From: G963422445 sp963422445
GTDB taxonomy: Bacteria > Pseudomonadota > Alphaproteobacteria > Thalassobaculales > Thalassobaculaceae
NCBI GenBank assembly: GCA_963422445.2
Contig: OY729512.2
Location: 930,001-994,000, forward strand
Direction of reading: 5' to 3'
Length of the DNA: 64,000 nucleotides
Position numbers and translations under genes: made by a program. The notes under the pieces are model-generated. The model made no database searches. It was not told where the DNA came from and saw nothing but the letters and a program-made list of their open reading frames with translations. Shown piece by piece: positions 28,319 to 38,750 of the stretch (within the stretch, counting starts at the first letter, position 1; the number at the start of each line of letters is the position of its first letter).

Positions 28319-29503
28319 ATGAGTGGCGTTCTCGAAGGTGTTCGGGTTCTCGATTTCGGGCGATACATCGCCGGCCCGTTCTGCGGGATGTTGATCGGCG
28401 ACATGGGTGCCGATGTGATCCGGATCGACAAATGCGCTGGAAGCGAGGATCGGTATCTTGTCCCGCTGGCTGAAAGTGGCGAGGGGCCGTTGTTTCTTGC
28501 GCTGAACCGCAACAAGCGATCGCTGACGTTGAACCCGATGAAGCCGGAAGGTCGGGCCATTACACGCGAACTGGTCAAGACCGCCGATGTCGTGATCGCC
28601 AATCTGCCGCAACCGACACTTGAGGCCATGGGTATCGATTACGAGAGCCTGACAAAAATCAAGCCGGATATCATTCTGACCACGATTACTGCCTACGGTA
28701 ACGGTGGCCCCTATAGCGAACGAGTGGGTTTCGACGGGGTCGCCCAGGCCCTCGCCGGAGCGACCTATATGGGTGGGCGCCCCGGAGATCCGATAAAGTC
28801 CTTTGTGCCTTTCGCAGATTTCGGAACCGCAACGCTCGCGGCGTTCGGCACGCTCTCGGCCCTTTACGAAAAACGGAAGACCGGCCGCGGGCAGCTCGTC
28901 GAGGCCGCGCTGACCCGTACGGTGATGGCTTTCAACAACGCCTATATCGCGGAACAAGCGCTGACCGATATCGGTCGACCTCCCTACGGCAATCGCGGCT
29001 ATAGTGCCGGACCGAGCGATGTCTTCACGACACGGGACGGTGCGGTTATGGTGCAGGTTGTCGGACAGCCGTTGTTCGAACGCTGGGCCAGATTGATGGG
29101 CGAGGATCACTGGCTTTTGGACTCGCGTTTCGCGACCGACCAGGATCGCGGCGACAACGGCGAACTGCTCAGTGCCCGAATGCAGCAATGGTGCGACGAC
29201 AAGACCACCAAAAATGTGCTCGATATCCTCGATGAGGCGAGGATTCCCTGCGGCCCGGTCCTAAGCGGGGCACAATTGCTTGAGGATCCTCATATCAAGG
29301 CCATGGATTTTTTCCAGGCCATGGACTTCCCCGGCCTGGATAAACCCGCACCGGTGACCACGACACCGATAAAACTGTCAGAGACACCCGGCAGCATTCG
29401 GCACCGCACAGCTACTCTTGGTGAGCACACGACGGAAATCCTCGACGAACTCGGCTACGACACCGATTCGATTGCCGGCTTGCGGCAAGCCAGGGTTGTC
29501 TGA
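28319..29503 (+). CDS. Family III CoA-transferase, CaiB/BaiF type (394 aa)
   Basis: Moves CoA between carboxylic acids through an enzyme-bound anhydride. The N-terminal LEGVRVLDFGRYIAGPFCGM and MGADVIRIDK stretches are family marks. The catalytic Asp is D167 in FVPFADFGTAT. The C-terminal part (EARIPCGPVLSGAQLLEDPH) is complete. ATG 28319 has AGGAG 7 bases upstream; TTG 28316 is in frame but less likely. The next gene encodes an amidohydrolase, suggesting a small catabolic unit. The substrate is unknown. Confidence 0.9.
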   Translation: MSGVLEGVRVLDFGRYIAGPFCGMLIGDMGADVIRIDKCAGSEDRYLVPLAESGEGPLFLALNRNKRSLTLNPMKPEGRAITRELVKTADVVIANLPQPTLEAMGIDYESLTKIKPDIILTTITAYGNGGPYSERVGFDGVAQALAGATYMGGRPGDPIKSFVPFADFGTATLAAFGTLSALYEKRKTGRGQLVEAALTRTVMAFNNAYIAEQALTDIGRPPYGNRGYSAGPSDVFTTRDGAVMVQVVGQPLFERWARLMGEDHWLLDSRFATDQDRGDNGELLSARMQQWCDDKTTKNVLDILDEARIPCGPVLSGAQLLEDPHIKAMDFFQAMDFPGLDKPAPVTTTPIKLSETPGSIRHRTATLGEHTTEILDELGYDTDSIAGLRQARVV

Positions 29504-29592
29504 CCGCGTGCATGATTGTTGCGCCGGCTTGCGGTGAATCATCCGGCGGCTTTACCCTGCCGAGAACACTGGGACAGTGGGGGGAGAAAACA

Positions 29593-30618
29593 ATGGCCGC
29601 TCATTCGGCAAATCAGGACTGGCTGGCGATGGTTGAGGAGGAAATTCTCGAACCGGATTTGCCGATCTGTGATCCGCATCATCACCTATGGGATGCCAAT
29701 GCGCATCAGCATATTCAGCCACGCTATCTGCTCGATGAGATTCTCGATGACACCGGCAGCGGCCACAACATCGTGTCGACCGTGTTCATCGAATGTGGCG
29801 CGATGTTCAATTCAGATGGTCAGGAGGACCTGCGGCCCGTCGGTGAAACGGAGTTCGTCAACGGCATCGCCGCGATGAGTGCGTCTGGTATCTATGGCGA
29901 GTCCAGAATTGCTGCCGGTATTGTCAGTACCGTCGATCTGCGCATCGGTGCGGAGGCGGGCGCCGTACTTGATGCCCATGAGGCGGCCGGCGGCGGGCGC
30001 TTCCGCGGAATTCGCCGAGCAGTTGCCTGGGATGCGGCCCCGGAAATCCGCAATCACCGCACCGATCCGCCACCCGGCCTGTTGCTTCAGGACGATTTCC
30101 GGCGTGGTTTTGCCGAGATCGGGCCGCGCGGGCTGACCTTCGATGCCTGGTGCTATCACACGCAGATACCCGAGGTGACCGATCTTGCACGCAGTTTTCC
30201 GGATACCACTATCATTCTTGATCACTTCGGTGGGCCGCTTGGAACCGGTCCGTATGCCGAAAAAGCCGATGAGGTCTTCACGGCATGGAAACCGATGATC
30301 GCCGAACTTGCAACTTGCCCCAATGTCGTGGCAAAGCTTGGCGGCATCAATATGGATGTGAATGGTTTCACTTGGCATCAACGCGCCAGACCGCCGTCAA
30401 GCCAGGAACTGGCTGAGGCAACCAGACACTACTATGACGCTACGATTGAAGCCTTTGGTGTCAACCGCTGCATGTTCGAATCGAATTTCCCGGTCGACAA
30501 GCTGAGCTGCAGCTACCAGGTGATCTGGAACGCCTTCAAGCTGATTGCCGCGGGCTGTTCGGCTGACGAGAAGGCGGCCTTGTTCCAGAACACGGCCGCA
30601 CGGATCTATCGTTTGTAA
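29593..30618 (+). CDS. Amidohydrolase-2 family metal-dependent hydrolase (341 aa)
   Basis: TIM-barrel hydrolase of the COG3618 type (lactone, dicarboxylate or aromatic acid hydrolases/decarboxylases). Metal-binding starts with CDPHHHLWD. Further markers are FRGIRRAVAWD, TIILDHFGGPLG and the C-terminal CMFESNFPVDK with the conserved Asp. I chose ATG 29593 because GGGGGGAGA precedes it; the frame is open to 29512. It sits 89 bp after the CoA-transferase gene in the same direction, so co-transcription is likely. Confidence 0.87.
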   Translation: MAAHSANQDWLAMVEEEILEPDLPICDPHHHLWDANAHQHIQPRYLLDEILDDTGSGHNIVSTVFIECGAMFNSDGQEDLRPVGETEFVNGIAAMSASGIYGESRIAAGIVSTVDLRIGAEAGAVLDAHEAAGGGRFRGIRRAVAWDAAPEIRNHRTDPPPGLLLQDDFRRGFAEIGPRGLTFDAWCYHTQIPEVTDLARSFPDTTIILDHFGGPLGTGPYAEKADEVFTAWKPMIAELATCPNVVAKLGGINMDVNGFTWHQRARPPSSQELAEATRHYYDATIEAFGVNRCMFESNFPVDKLSCSYQVIWNAFKLIAAGCSADEKAALFQNTAARIYRL

Positions 30619-30628
30619 CGTCGGCCTC

Positions 30629-31894
30629 TCAGGTGCCACGGGTGACTCTGGCCCTGGCTGTAACGGCGTTGATCGTCGTATAGGATCCGGTGTTGACGAT
30701 CATGTCCCGGGCGAGCGTGAGGCAGCGTTTCTCACAGATGGCGCGCTGGTCCGCATCGGTAATCCATTCGAGATCGATGTTGTGGGCGAGCCCGAGAATG
30801 CGCCTGATCATCTTGGCGCCGGCAAAACCGAGGCAGTCGGCAAACAGGCGATCCATATAGGCCGTGCGCTCATCTGCGATGGCCTCTGCATTGCCATCGA
30901 ACAGCACTGCCGAGTAAGCGTCGCCTGTTGCATGATTTTGCCATAATGTGATAAATTTATCACGAAAGCCCGTCCATATTCTCTCAACGGTTGCCAGTAC
31001 CCAGTCTTGGTACTCGTCACGCGGCTCATCTGTTGTCGCGTGTCCGTCCTGACTGAAATAGTTGATCAGAAGATTGGCTATCACAGCGCCGATATCGAAA
31101 CCCATCGGACCGCAGAATGCAAATTCGGGATCAATGACCTTGGTGTCGTTCTCTGTCACCATAACTGAGCCGGTATGGAGGTCACCGTGAATCAGCGCCT
31201 CGGCGTGCGCCATGAATTTCAGTTTCAGGCGGGAAACCGCGACCTTCAGCGCGGTGTCGGCGCGCATCGCGGCCGCCGCGGCATCAAGCTGTGGCGATGT
31301 CCAGCGATTGCGCTCGGCAAGCATATAGGGTTCCGTGAAAATTAGGTCTTCGGTGATCTTGCACAAGGCGTCATTGCCGCAGAACCGGGCGATGAGGGCT
31401 TTCTTCTCGGCGGCGGTCAGCGCTAGATCGGAGGTGAAGTACAGCGTCCGGGCCATGAATGTCGTGATGTCGTCAACAAAGCGCGGATACCGGATGGCAC
31501 GGATCATGCCCTCACGCATGATGATATGAGGTTCCAGAAATTCCATGACGATCAGAGCCTGCCCGTCGTCGTAATGCAGGATCTCCGGAACCAGACCAGA
31601 CGCGCGGCGTTCCTGCTCTGTCAGTGCAGCATGTTCGAAGCCGGCGCGGCTGAGGGGCAATGGCCAGCTTTCGCCGACGAGTCTGACATAGGGCAGCGCC
31701 TGCTTGACGGCGACGTTGGCGCCGGGTCCATGTACTTTGAAGACGAGGTTGAGATTGCCGTCACCAATTTCCTCAACCCGCCAGCTGGCAGGATTGCCGC
31801 CGAGGCGCGTGGCGACCGCCGGAACAGTAGCCAGATAGTTGGACAATGTCGCTTCCGTGCAAGGTTCATACCCCGAGGGTGTGTTCAGCGGCAC
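30629..31894 (-). CDS. mtnK: S-methyl-5-thioribose kinase (421 aa)
   Basis: Phosphorylates 5-methylthioribose with ATP in methionine salvage. The kinase fold is shown by IGDGNLNLVFKV (glycine loop), AVKQALPYVRLVGESWPL, the catalytic ALIHGDLHTGSVMV and the metal Asp in VIDPEFAFCGPMGFDIG. The length is normal. The start is GTG 31894 with AAGGAG nine bases upstream. It converges on the amidohydrolase gene (10 bp between stops) and is divergent from the MFS gene. Its usual partner mtnA is not in the window. Confidence 0.93.
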   Translation of the reverse strand: MPLNTPSGYEPCTEATLSNYLATVPAVATRLGGNPASWRVEEIGDGNLNLVFKVHGPGANVAVKQALPYVRLVGESWPLPLSRAGFEHAALTEQERRASGLVPEILHYDDGQALIVMEFLEPHIIMREGMIRAIRYPRFVDDITTFMARTLYFTSDLALTAAEKKALIARFCGNDALCKITEDLIFTEPYMLAERNRWTSPQLDAAAAAMRADTALKVAVSRLKLKFMAHAEALIHGDLHTGSVMVTENDTKVIDPEFAFCGPMGFDIGAVIANLLINYFSQDGHATTDEPRDEYQDWVLATVERIWTGFRDKFITLWQNHATGDAYSAVLFDGNAEAIADERTAYMDRLFADCLGFAGAKMIRRILGLAHNIDLEWITDADQRAICEKRCLTLARDMIVNTGSYTTINAVTARARVTRGT

Positions 31895-32067
31895 AACCTG
31901 AATCTCCTTCTGTCGTCATGGGATTGTGGACCGGCGGAGCGTAATCGGATTTTTCCAACCTGGAAAGATCCGGCCGCCATGCCGTAACAGGGCTAACAAT
32001 TCCACGGTTCTGATAAGCGAGACCATGCAGGTCAACTGGCCGAACCGTCGGAGTCTCGATATGCATA

Positions 32068-33663
32068 ATGCGGGACCATCCGCAGGGTAAAGTACGGCCG
32101 CCTGCAGATAGAATTTGGGGGACCGGCAAGGGACAAGGTGTGCTGACACTGAACAAACCGGCGCAAGGTCCGTTCACGACGGTCGAGCGAATCATAATTA
32201 CCGTCCCGGTTCTTGCAGCTTCCCTGTTGCATGCCTTGAACATGAGCACGGCCTATGTCGCTTTGCCCAACATCCAGGGCAATCTGTCGGCCGCGCCCGA
32301 TCAGGTTGCCTGGGTGATCACGGCCTTTGTCGTGGCGACGGCCGTCGGGACGATCCTCACAAACGTGATGAGCCAGCAATTCGGGCGGCGCCGGGTGTTC
32401 ATGGCGGCAATTCTCGGGTTCATTGTCACATCGCTGCTGTGCGCGACCTCGCAGACCCTCGGCGAGCTCGTGTTCTATCGGATGTTGCAGGGATTCGTAT
32501 CGGCGCCACTGTTGCCGGTGTCGCAGGCCATCATGCTTGATACCTATCCGCGCGCGCAGCACGGATTCGCCATGAGTATATGGTCGATGGGCATGATTCT
32601 CGGACCGGTCGTTGGGCCAACTGTCGGTGCTGTCCTGACTGAATTCTATAACTGGCGCTACGTTTTCTTCATGAACATCCCATTCGGGATGTTCGCCTTC
32701 TTTGCGATTTTGGTAACCTTGCCGTCGGCGGCGTCCGGGCGTCGGAAAATCGACTGGTTTGGCGCTGCCGCGCTGATCACAGCCGTGGTTTGCCTTCAAC
32801 TGGTTCTCGACCGGGGTGAACGGCTGGGTTGGTTCGAGTCACTGGAAATCATAGTCAATACGGCGCTCTCGGCCTTGGGGTTCTACGTGTTCGTGGTTCA
32901 TTGCCTGACCACCAGTAATCCGTATGTCAGCCTCGGAATCTTTGCTGACCGCAACTATGTAATCGGCTTGGTGCTGATTTTCGTCTTTGGCATCACGGTC
33001 TTCTCCTCGTTGTTCATATTACCGCTGTTCCTGCAGAACATTCAGGGGTATCCCGTGCTCTCTGCCGGCTGGGTGGTGTCGGCACGTGGGGTTGGTACGA
33101 TGATCGCAATGATGTCGGCGGGTTTTCTGGCTGACCGGGTTCCCAGCCGCTACCTGATCCTCTCCGGCCTGCTTTGCGTCGCCGTCAGCAATGTCTGGAT
33201 GACATCGTGGAGTGCCAGCGTCGGCATGGACGAGGTCGTCTGGATTACAGTCATCAACGGGTTCGGCATGGGCATGATGTGGGTTTCGCTGACCACGGTG
33301 ACCTTCTCGACGATCGCTGTGCATTACCGGGTCGAGGCGGCCGCTCTATTCTCACTGATCCGCGCGATCGGGGCGAGCATGGGCACATCGGTCGTGGTGT
33401 CGATCCTGGTACGTTCGAGCCAGGCCAACTATATCGAAATGCGCGATCACATTTCGGCATTCGACGATGGTCGGATGCTTGGTGGTACAGCAGGGATCTG
33501 GAACGGTGATTCCCTGACAGATCTCACTGCATTGCATAACATGGTGTTTGGAGAGGCGCAGATGGTGGCATTCCTGAATGACTTCGTGTTTCTGGTTATC
33601 GTGCCTTTTGTCGCGATGCCGCTCTGTTTTCTGTTACGCCAGTCGGATCGGCGTATCGGGTGA
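32068..33663 (+). CDS. MFS transporter, DHA2 (EmrB/QacA) family, 14 membrane segments (531 aa)
   Basis: Proton-driven drug or metabolite exporter of the inner membrane. The motifs are typical: LHALNMSTAYVALPNIQGNL in helix 1, VAWVITAFVVATAVG, the loop QQFGRRRVF (motif A), GMILGPVVGPTVGAVLTEFY (motif C) and WRYVFFMNIPFGM. The exact start is unsure: ATG 32068 has a distant GGAG, while GTG 32140 has a close AAGGGAC. The stop is 12 bp before a transposon end. No membrane-fusion partner gene is adjacent. Confidence 0.9.
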   Translation: MRDHPQGKVRPPADRIWGTGKGQGVLTLNKPAQGPFTTVERIIITVPVLAASLLHALNMSTAYVALPNIQGNLSAAPDQVAWVITAFVVATAVGTILTNVMSQQFGRRRVFMAAILGFIVTSLLCATSQTLGELVFYRMLQGFVSAPLLPVSQAIMLDTYPRAQHGFAMSIWSMGMILGPVVGPTVGAVLTEFYNWRYVFFMNIPFGMFAFFAILVTLPSAASGRRKIDWFGAAALITAVVCLQLVLDRGERLGWFESLEIIVNTALSALGFYVFVVHCLTTSNPYVSLGIFADRNYVIGLVLIFVFGITVFSSLFILPLFLQNIQGYPVLSAGWVVSARGVGTMIAMMSAGFLADRVPSRYLILSGLLCVAVSNVWMTSWSASVGMDEVVWITVINGFGMGMMWVSLTTVTFSTIAVHYRVEAAALFSLIRAIGASMGTSVVVSILVRSSQANYIEMRDHISAFDDGRMLGGTAGIWNGDSLTDLTALHNMVFGEAQMVAFLNDFVFLVIVPFVAMPLCFLLRQSDRRIG

Positions 33664-34236
33664 TGACTGACAGTAGAACCTCTTGCAAAATTCCTGCCCA
33701 GGGTCCGGTGAGCCCGGATTGGTCGGTTGCTTCCGGTCACCTCTGCACCTGGAGGTCGGAATCCATGGATTCGCGGTGTCTCATCAGAGACGATGAGACC
33801 AAACAGGGACCTTTGTGGACATCGGGACACGCCTCTCCGGGCCACTCTCTTCGAGAGGGCCGTGAAGGGTCGGCATGCGTTGTCGGAGCCGCGCTATGGG
33901 ACGGCGAGACGTATCAACGGGTCAGCTGCCAGGGCCAGGATGCCGAACATGAGATGGCAGGCGACCCTGGAATGTCCACGGACGCGGACATGGCGCCCGC
34001 CACACTCATCCTTGAGGCGGGCGTTGGTCCTCTCGACACCAGACCGGATCCGGACCCGCACGGTCTCGGGATCGACATGGCCTATTGCACGCCGGGCCCG
34101 GGCCTCCCGGTCTCGCTCCTCCTTGAAGTCCTTGTCCCGGCGCGGATTGACATCGATGATCGGAACATGGCCAAGCCGTTCGCTCATCTGGTAGATCTCC
34201 CTGGCATCATAGGCCGCGTCCATGAGATCGTAGAGA

Positions 34237-35039
34237 TTAGGGCGTGTTGACGAATGATCGAAGCATGATCCATGCTGAGACAATGTGGACAAACGCGAGG
34301 ACCGTCCGAGCGAGCTTGTCATAACGTGTGGCAATGCGACGGAATTGTTTGAGCTTGTTGAAGAATCGCTCGACCTGCTGGCGCCGCTTGTACTTTTCTC
34401 GATCGTGATGAATCGTCTCAGTCCGGTTCGACCGGGCGGGAATCACGGCTTCGACGCCCTGGTCGGCCAGCGTCTGGCGAATGCCCTTGCTGTCATACGC
34501 CTTGTCCATGACCGCAGCCTCCGGTGCGGGAGATCTGGGCAAAGCCTTCCACAGCAGCTCGAATCCCACACCATCATGGCGCTCGCCACCCGTCAACACG
34601 AAGGACACACCGGTTGTTTCGTTGGCACAGGCGACGTGCAGCTTGGTGGAGAACCCGCCCGGGAGCGGCCGAGAGCCTGGGCCTCTTGGCCACCGTTTTT
34701 TTTTACCGCGCCGGCTGCGTGTTGATGAGCGCGCACGATGGTCGAATCGATGAACACTTCCTTGAGTGGTTCATCATCTACCTGTTGTATCTGTTGCCAG
34801 AGCCGCGCCCAGAGGTGGCGCTTCTCCCAACGGCGAAACCGCTGATAAACGGCATTCCAATGGCCGAATTCATCGGGCAGGTCGCGCCAGGGGGTTCCGG
34901 TACGCGCCTGGTAGAGGACGGCTTCGATGAACATTCGGTCGCTGAGCCGTGGCGGGGCGCCGGCGGCGTGTTTGCTCTCACGCAGTAGCGGCTCGAGTGT
35001 CGACCAGATAGCATCCGTGATGAGCAGGCGTAACGCCAT
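34237..35039 (-). pseudogene. IS427-like transposase, copy 2
   Basis: Close to the copy at 16873-17673. The slippery run here is nine A instead of seven, so orfA reads straight on into KKNGGQEAQALGRSR without frameshifting. A one-base deletion about 40 bases further on (CCCGCCCGGGAG against CCACCCCGGGAG) breaks the frame again. orfB resumes as SFVLTGGERHDGVGFELLWK to SFVNTP. Confidence 0.78.
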
Positions 35040-35108
35040 GATAAGTCCCCGGAAAGTGTCATTGATGGAGAATGATTATCAGCATTTCATGAATTCATCA
35101 ACACGCCC
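34240..35108 (-). mobile_element. IS427-like element, copy 2, nested in copy F
   Basis: Ends GGGCGTGTTGA on both sides with a TA target duplication (34238-34239 and 35109-35110). Same element type as 16876-17741. Without it, copy F reads continuously through the site. Confidence 0.88.
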
Positions 35109-36263
35109 TAGTCACACGCTCGGCGGTCATCATCGCCAGAGGGATCGCGACCTGGCTGTCATGGACGGATGCCGAGGTGAGGACGGTACTCAGCGGCACC
35201 CCGCAGTCTGCTGTGTCGATATGCAGCTTGTCACCGCGCCAAGCCTCCAGGACCCCCTTGGCAGTCTTCTTTGCCCCGTGATCGCAGACCTTCGGCAGCG
35301 CGTCGAGCCTCTCATCGAGATCCATCCCGTTCGCTTGCCGTTCGAGACGCCCAGGCTCCTTCGTCCTCTCCGCGCCCTTGCGGGGCCGGCCGCGCTTGCG
35401 GTTCGGCGTCCTGGCCTTCGGCGTCGGGGCCGGCGTCTCCCGGGCCTCGATGGCCGTCGAGGCCCTCGACACTGGCCGATGAGCGCATCGCCCAGTGTCT
35501 CTGCAACCAGAGCCGCGTGCATCCTCTCCGGAAGACGGGACTGCGAAAATTCGGCAAACGCCCGCGAAAACGTCGCTTCACTCGGGATCTTCGCGACACG
35601 CGACCAGCCGCACAGCCGGCGCAACGTCGGGTCCACCTTGAGCCTGTCGATCAGATGGCGGGTCGTCGGCAGATCCCATACCGCCTTGGCGATGACGCCA
35701 CGGGCCAGCGCCCGGCGATCCTCCCGGGGCCGACCCGGACCGGTCCACACCTCATCGACGAAGCCCTCCACCTTGACGAGATCGAGAGCTGTCACGAAGC
35801 GCTTGTGCGTCTCGAGGAGAGGACCGACCGCCTCGGCCAACGCAGGGAAAAGGTCCCCTTGAAATCGGTGCCAGAGATCGGATAGGGTCGAGCCGAGGGT
35901 CATCGGGGTCACCTCCTCGGTATCTTGTTATTGTCGAAACACAACATACCACGGGGTGCCTCTGAAACCCAGGCCCTCGACAACAAAATCAGCCTCGACA
36001 AGGCAAAAAACCGGTCGGGCCGGCAATTTTGCAAGAAGCTCCCTGAACATATAATTTCCGTCAGACTCCTAACAGCCTAGGATCACCGTGGGAGTGAGGG
36101 AGGCTCTATAGGGACAACACAAATGCGAACCTGATTAGCCTCGAATCCAAGCGATATTTAGTATAGGATATAGCCATGCAATTTATTGATAAATAAGGAG
36201 AATTCCATGACCCGCAACCCGGTGCAGTTCTAGATAAGGAATCAGCCTCAACGCGTTCCTCTC

Positions 36264-37665
36264 CTTAAACATCCCCTCATTTTGGTCGTCAAATGACCCC
36301 GAAGATTTCACGGTACAGGCGTTGCTCGATGAGCATGTGTGCAAATTTCTCGACCAGTGGGCGCAGCCGATGCTCGGGCCAGTTGGGAATATGTTGATAG
36401 AGCATCAATCCTTGGCGAAACAGCGAATGGGTGCGGGTCTTGACCGTATTCGCCTTCAGCCAACGGTCGTAGCCGATGCTCTCGCCGGCCGCGCCGAGCA
36501 ATGTCAGCAGCGCGATCGACAACGCACTGAGCAGCAGCAGGCGGTCACGGCGCGCGATGTGTCGGATGCGCATCGCCGACATCCCCATCCCGAATCGCAT
36601 GTCCTTGATGTCGCGAAAGCTCGTCTCGATGCCCCAACGCTTGGCGTAGTAGCGAATCAGCGTGCGGGTGGCAATCTTCTCCTCGCTGGCCACCACACAC
36701 CACGATTCCTTCATCGCCTTGGCGTGCACGCACACCACCGTGCCGACCGGCAACTCGGACTCGGTCACCGTCGCACCGCGCAGCGTGCGCGAGCGTCCCT
36801 TCACGCCCACCCAATCCGATGCCAAGCGCCGCTCACCCTTCGCGTTGGTGACGTAGAAATCACCGCGGATGCGAAGCACATACTCGAAACCGAGCTCCTC
36901 GCCCACACACTGAATGACCGGGCCGTTGCCGAACCCCCCGGTCCGCGACCACCGTCACCTTCACCCCCGCCGGCATCGCGTGTCGCAGCGCGCGCAGCAA
37001 CTCATCCTCATAGCGCCTCTGATTGCCCTTCAGCGTCGACGCCTGCACCGTCCTCCACATCAGCGGCGTCGCCCGCCCGTGCCCGGTCAGCATCGACAGT
37101 ACGACCGTCTCGTGCCCGTCGCGCGCGAAGCTCGTCCAGTCCAGCGCCACCACAATCTCGGGGCGTGCGCCGACCATGTACGCCACCCAGTAGCCGAAGA
37201 ACCGCTCGACATCGATGCCTTCGTTGCTCAGCAACCGGTCGACCTGCTTGACGCCGTGCTTGCTGAGCTTGCCCATCGCCTGGGCCAGACCTTGACCGAC
37301 GGCATGGATGGCCAACGAGGCGCTGGTGAGCACGCCAAGCGTTGCGTTCGAAAGCGACAGGACTCGCTTCGCATGAAGGTCGCCTTCATATATCTTCGAG
37401 ATGAATTCGCTGATGTCGTCTCGTCGCAATACGCCTTGTTGGGTCATCGACTGCCTCCGAGTTTGCTCGAAGGCGCTATGGTGATCCCAATGATTCGCAT
37501 TGGCAACGCAGCTCGTGTGCGCCCCAGAAACAACCGCGAAATGAACTTGCATCACTGTCAAACGCCTACATCGGCGGGAGGCAACATTGTCAAGAATTGC
37601 GAACGATACGCATGTTCAATCAATTGCGCATCAATTCTAAAACAAAATATGAGGGGATCTCTAAG
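36264..37665 (-). mobile_element. IS4-family element nested in the IS1595 copy
   Basis: About 1402 bp. Ends CTTAAACATCCCCTCAT and, inverted, CTTAGAGATCCCCTCAT, with an imperfect 9-bp duplication GTTCCTCTC/GTTCCTTTC on either side. Confidence 0.8.
36289..37447 (-). pseudogene. IS4-family transposase with a one-base insertion in a G run
   Basis: The N-terminal part from ATG 37447 (MTQQGVLRRDDISEFISKIY) includes the catalytic VVALDWTSFARDG. At VVADRG the sequence has six G in a row, one too many. The rest (GEELGFEYVLRIRGDFYV, then the YREK-type motif YYAKRWGIETSFRDIKD) therefore continues in another frame to 36289. Removing one G restores a complete IS4 transposase. Confidence 0.88.
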
Positions 37666-38439
37666 GTTCCTTTCCCTTTACGGCAGCGAAGCCCAGTGCT
37701 TCGGCGCCCTCTTCAATGGTGATGGCTGAACGGCTTTCTGTGCCCACACTGCGCCCATGACCGGTGCTGTCAGTTGAACACCTGAAAGCTTCAGCAGTGC
37801 AACCGCTGCCATCGCCAGCCCTCCATCACCGCCGGGACCATCTTCGAGGCCACCAAGCTGCCCCTGACGGTGTGGTTCCAGGGCCTCTACTTCATGACCC
37901 AGGACAAGAAAGGTGCATCGACGATGCCTGCCTCGGCGGTAAGCGCGGACGGGGGCACCGGGCAAGACCCCTTTCGTGGTCGCGGTCGAGACCCATGAGG
38001 CGGGACATCCGCAGCGGGTGACGCTCACCGTGGTCGAGGGCTTCCGTCTTACTGGAGTCGCTGCCTGGGCGCAGCAGCACCTGAGCCCGGGCACGCAGGT
38101 GCTCTCTGATGGGCTGACCTGCTTCAATGGCGTGACCGTGGCAGGCTGGGTGCATGAGCCGATGGTGACCGGCGGCGGGAAAGCCGCGGTCGAGCGTCCC
38201 GAATTTCGATGGGTGAACACGATTCTCGGCAACATCAAGAGCGCCTTGCGTGGCACCTGTGATGCAGTTCGTCCCAAGTACGCCCAGCGCTATCTTGCGG
38301 AGTTCGAGTACCGGTTCAATCGTCGCTTCGACCTGCCCGAGATCATCCCCGGACTGGTCTACGTGGCGCTGCGGACACCGCCGATGCCGGAGAGGTTACT
38401 CAAATTGCACTTAGCTTGAGTGAGAATCAGGAATGCGAA

Positions 38440-38750
38440 TGCTTGGAATAGCAAGCCGACCATGCTGTCAGGCAGCGGCCCCGGAAGTCAGTAAGAAGCG
38501 GTTTCAAGATCCTATCCACATTGCTCGGAACTGGCCTTTTATTCACGCCTACCTGACGTTTAGCGTTGTTGTGCGGAGCTGCGCGGCAACTGGCGCGTTG
38601 TGGAAATTCCATGAACACATACTTGTCGAGCCAATGCGTTGGAAATATACTAAAAGTTATGGTCGCTGGCGATCCGGTCAGTGCATTTGACGCGCTTTCC
38701 GAATCCTGGAATTCGGCTATGCGCTCGCGGACGGGGTCGAGGAGGTGCTC
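38440..38750. other. Non-coding region upstream of the class IV aminotransferase
   Basis: About 310 bp after the IS nest. No supported gene; it presumably contains the promoter of the gene at 38751. GAGGAGG at 38739-38745 is that gene's ribosome site. Confidence 0.45.

Larger units (their letters stand above)
33894..35912 (-). pseudogene. Transposase of copy F, frameshifted and interrupted
   Basis: The N-terminal part from 35912 matches copy E. One base is missing near 35472 (GACACTGG against GACACGTGG in copy E), and the reading then continues in another frame through TAIEARETPAPTPKART. The coding region is broken by the nested IS between AERVT and NLYDLMDAAYDA, and the C-terminal domain ends at 33894. 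It is inactive. Confidence 0.85.
33676..36041 (-). mobile_element. Unassigned IS4/IS5-superfamily element, copy F, carrying a nested IS
   Basis: Same ends as copy E (GAACCTCTTGCAAAATT at 33676 and its inverse ending at 36041). The flanks do not match each other, so no target duplication remains. An IS427-like element is inserted at 34240-35108. Confidence 0.85.
36207..38419 (+). pseudogene. IS1595-family transposase, copy 2, heavily damaged
   Basis: The start MTRNPVQF (ATG 36207) soon meets a TAG. The frame is split by the nested IS4 at 36264-37665, and a stop follows in the zinc-ribbon region (37726-37728). A deletion near 37925 removes the segment from HRQLGISDN to the catalytic DDASLGG. 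From 37976 the C-terminal half (VVEGFRLTGVAAWAQQ to ERLLKLHLA) is still open. Confidence 0.85.
36130..38431 (+). mobile_element. IS1595-family element, copy 2, carrying a nested IS4 element
   Basis: Ends CCTGATTAGCCTCGA and, inverted, CCTGATTCTCACTCAAG, flanked by the exact 8-bp duplication AATGCGAA (36122-36129 and 38432-38439). An IS4-type element occupies 36264-37665. The outer element is the same type as 22458-23488 but in the other orientation. Confidence 0.92.

Noticed and set aside
27975..28319. 114-codon frame before the CoA-transferase
   Set aside because: No start signal, ends inside the next gene's ribosome site and start, and shows no protein-like motif.
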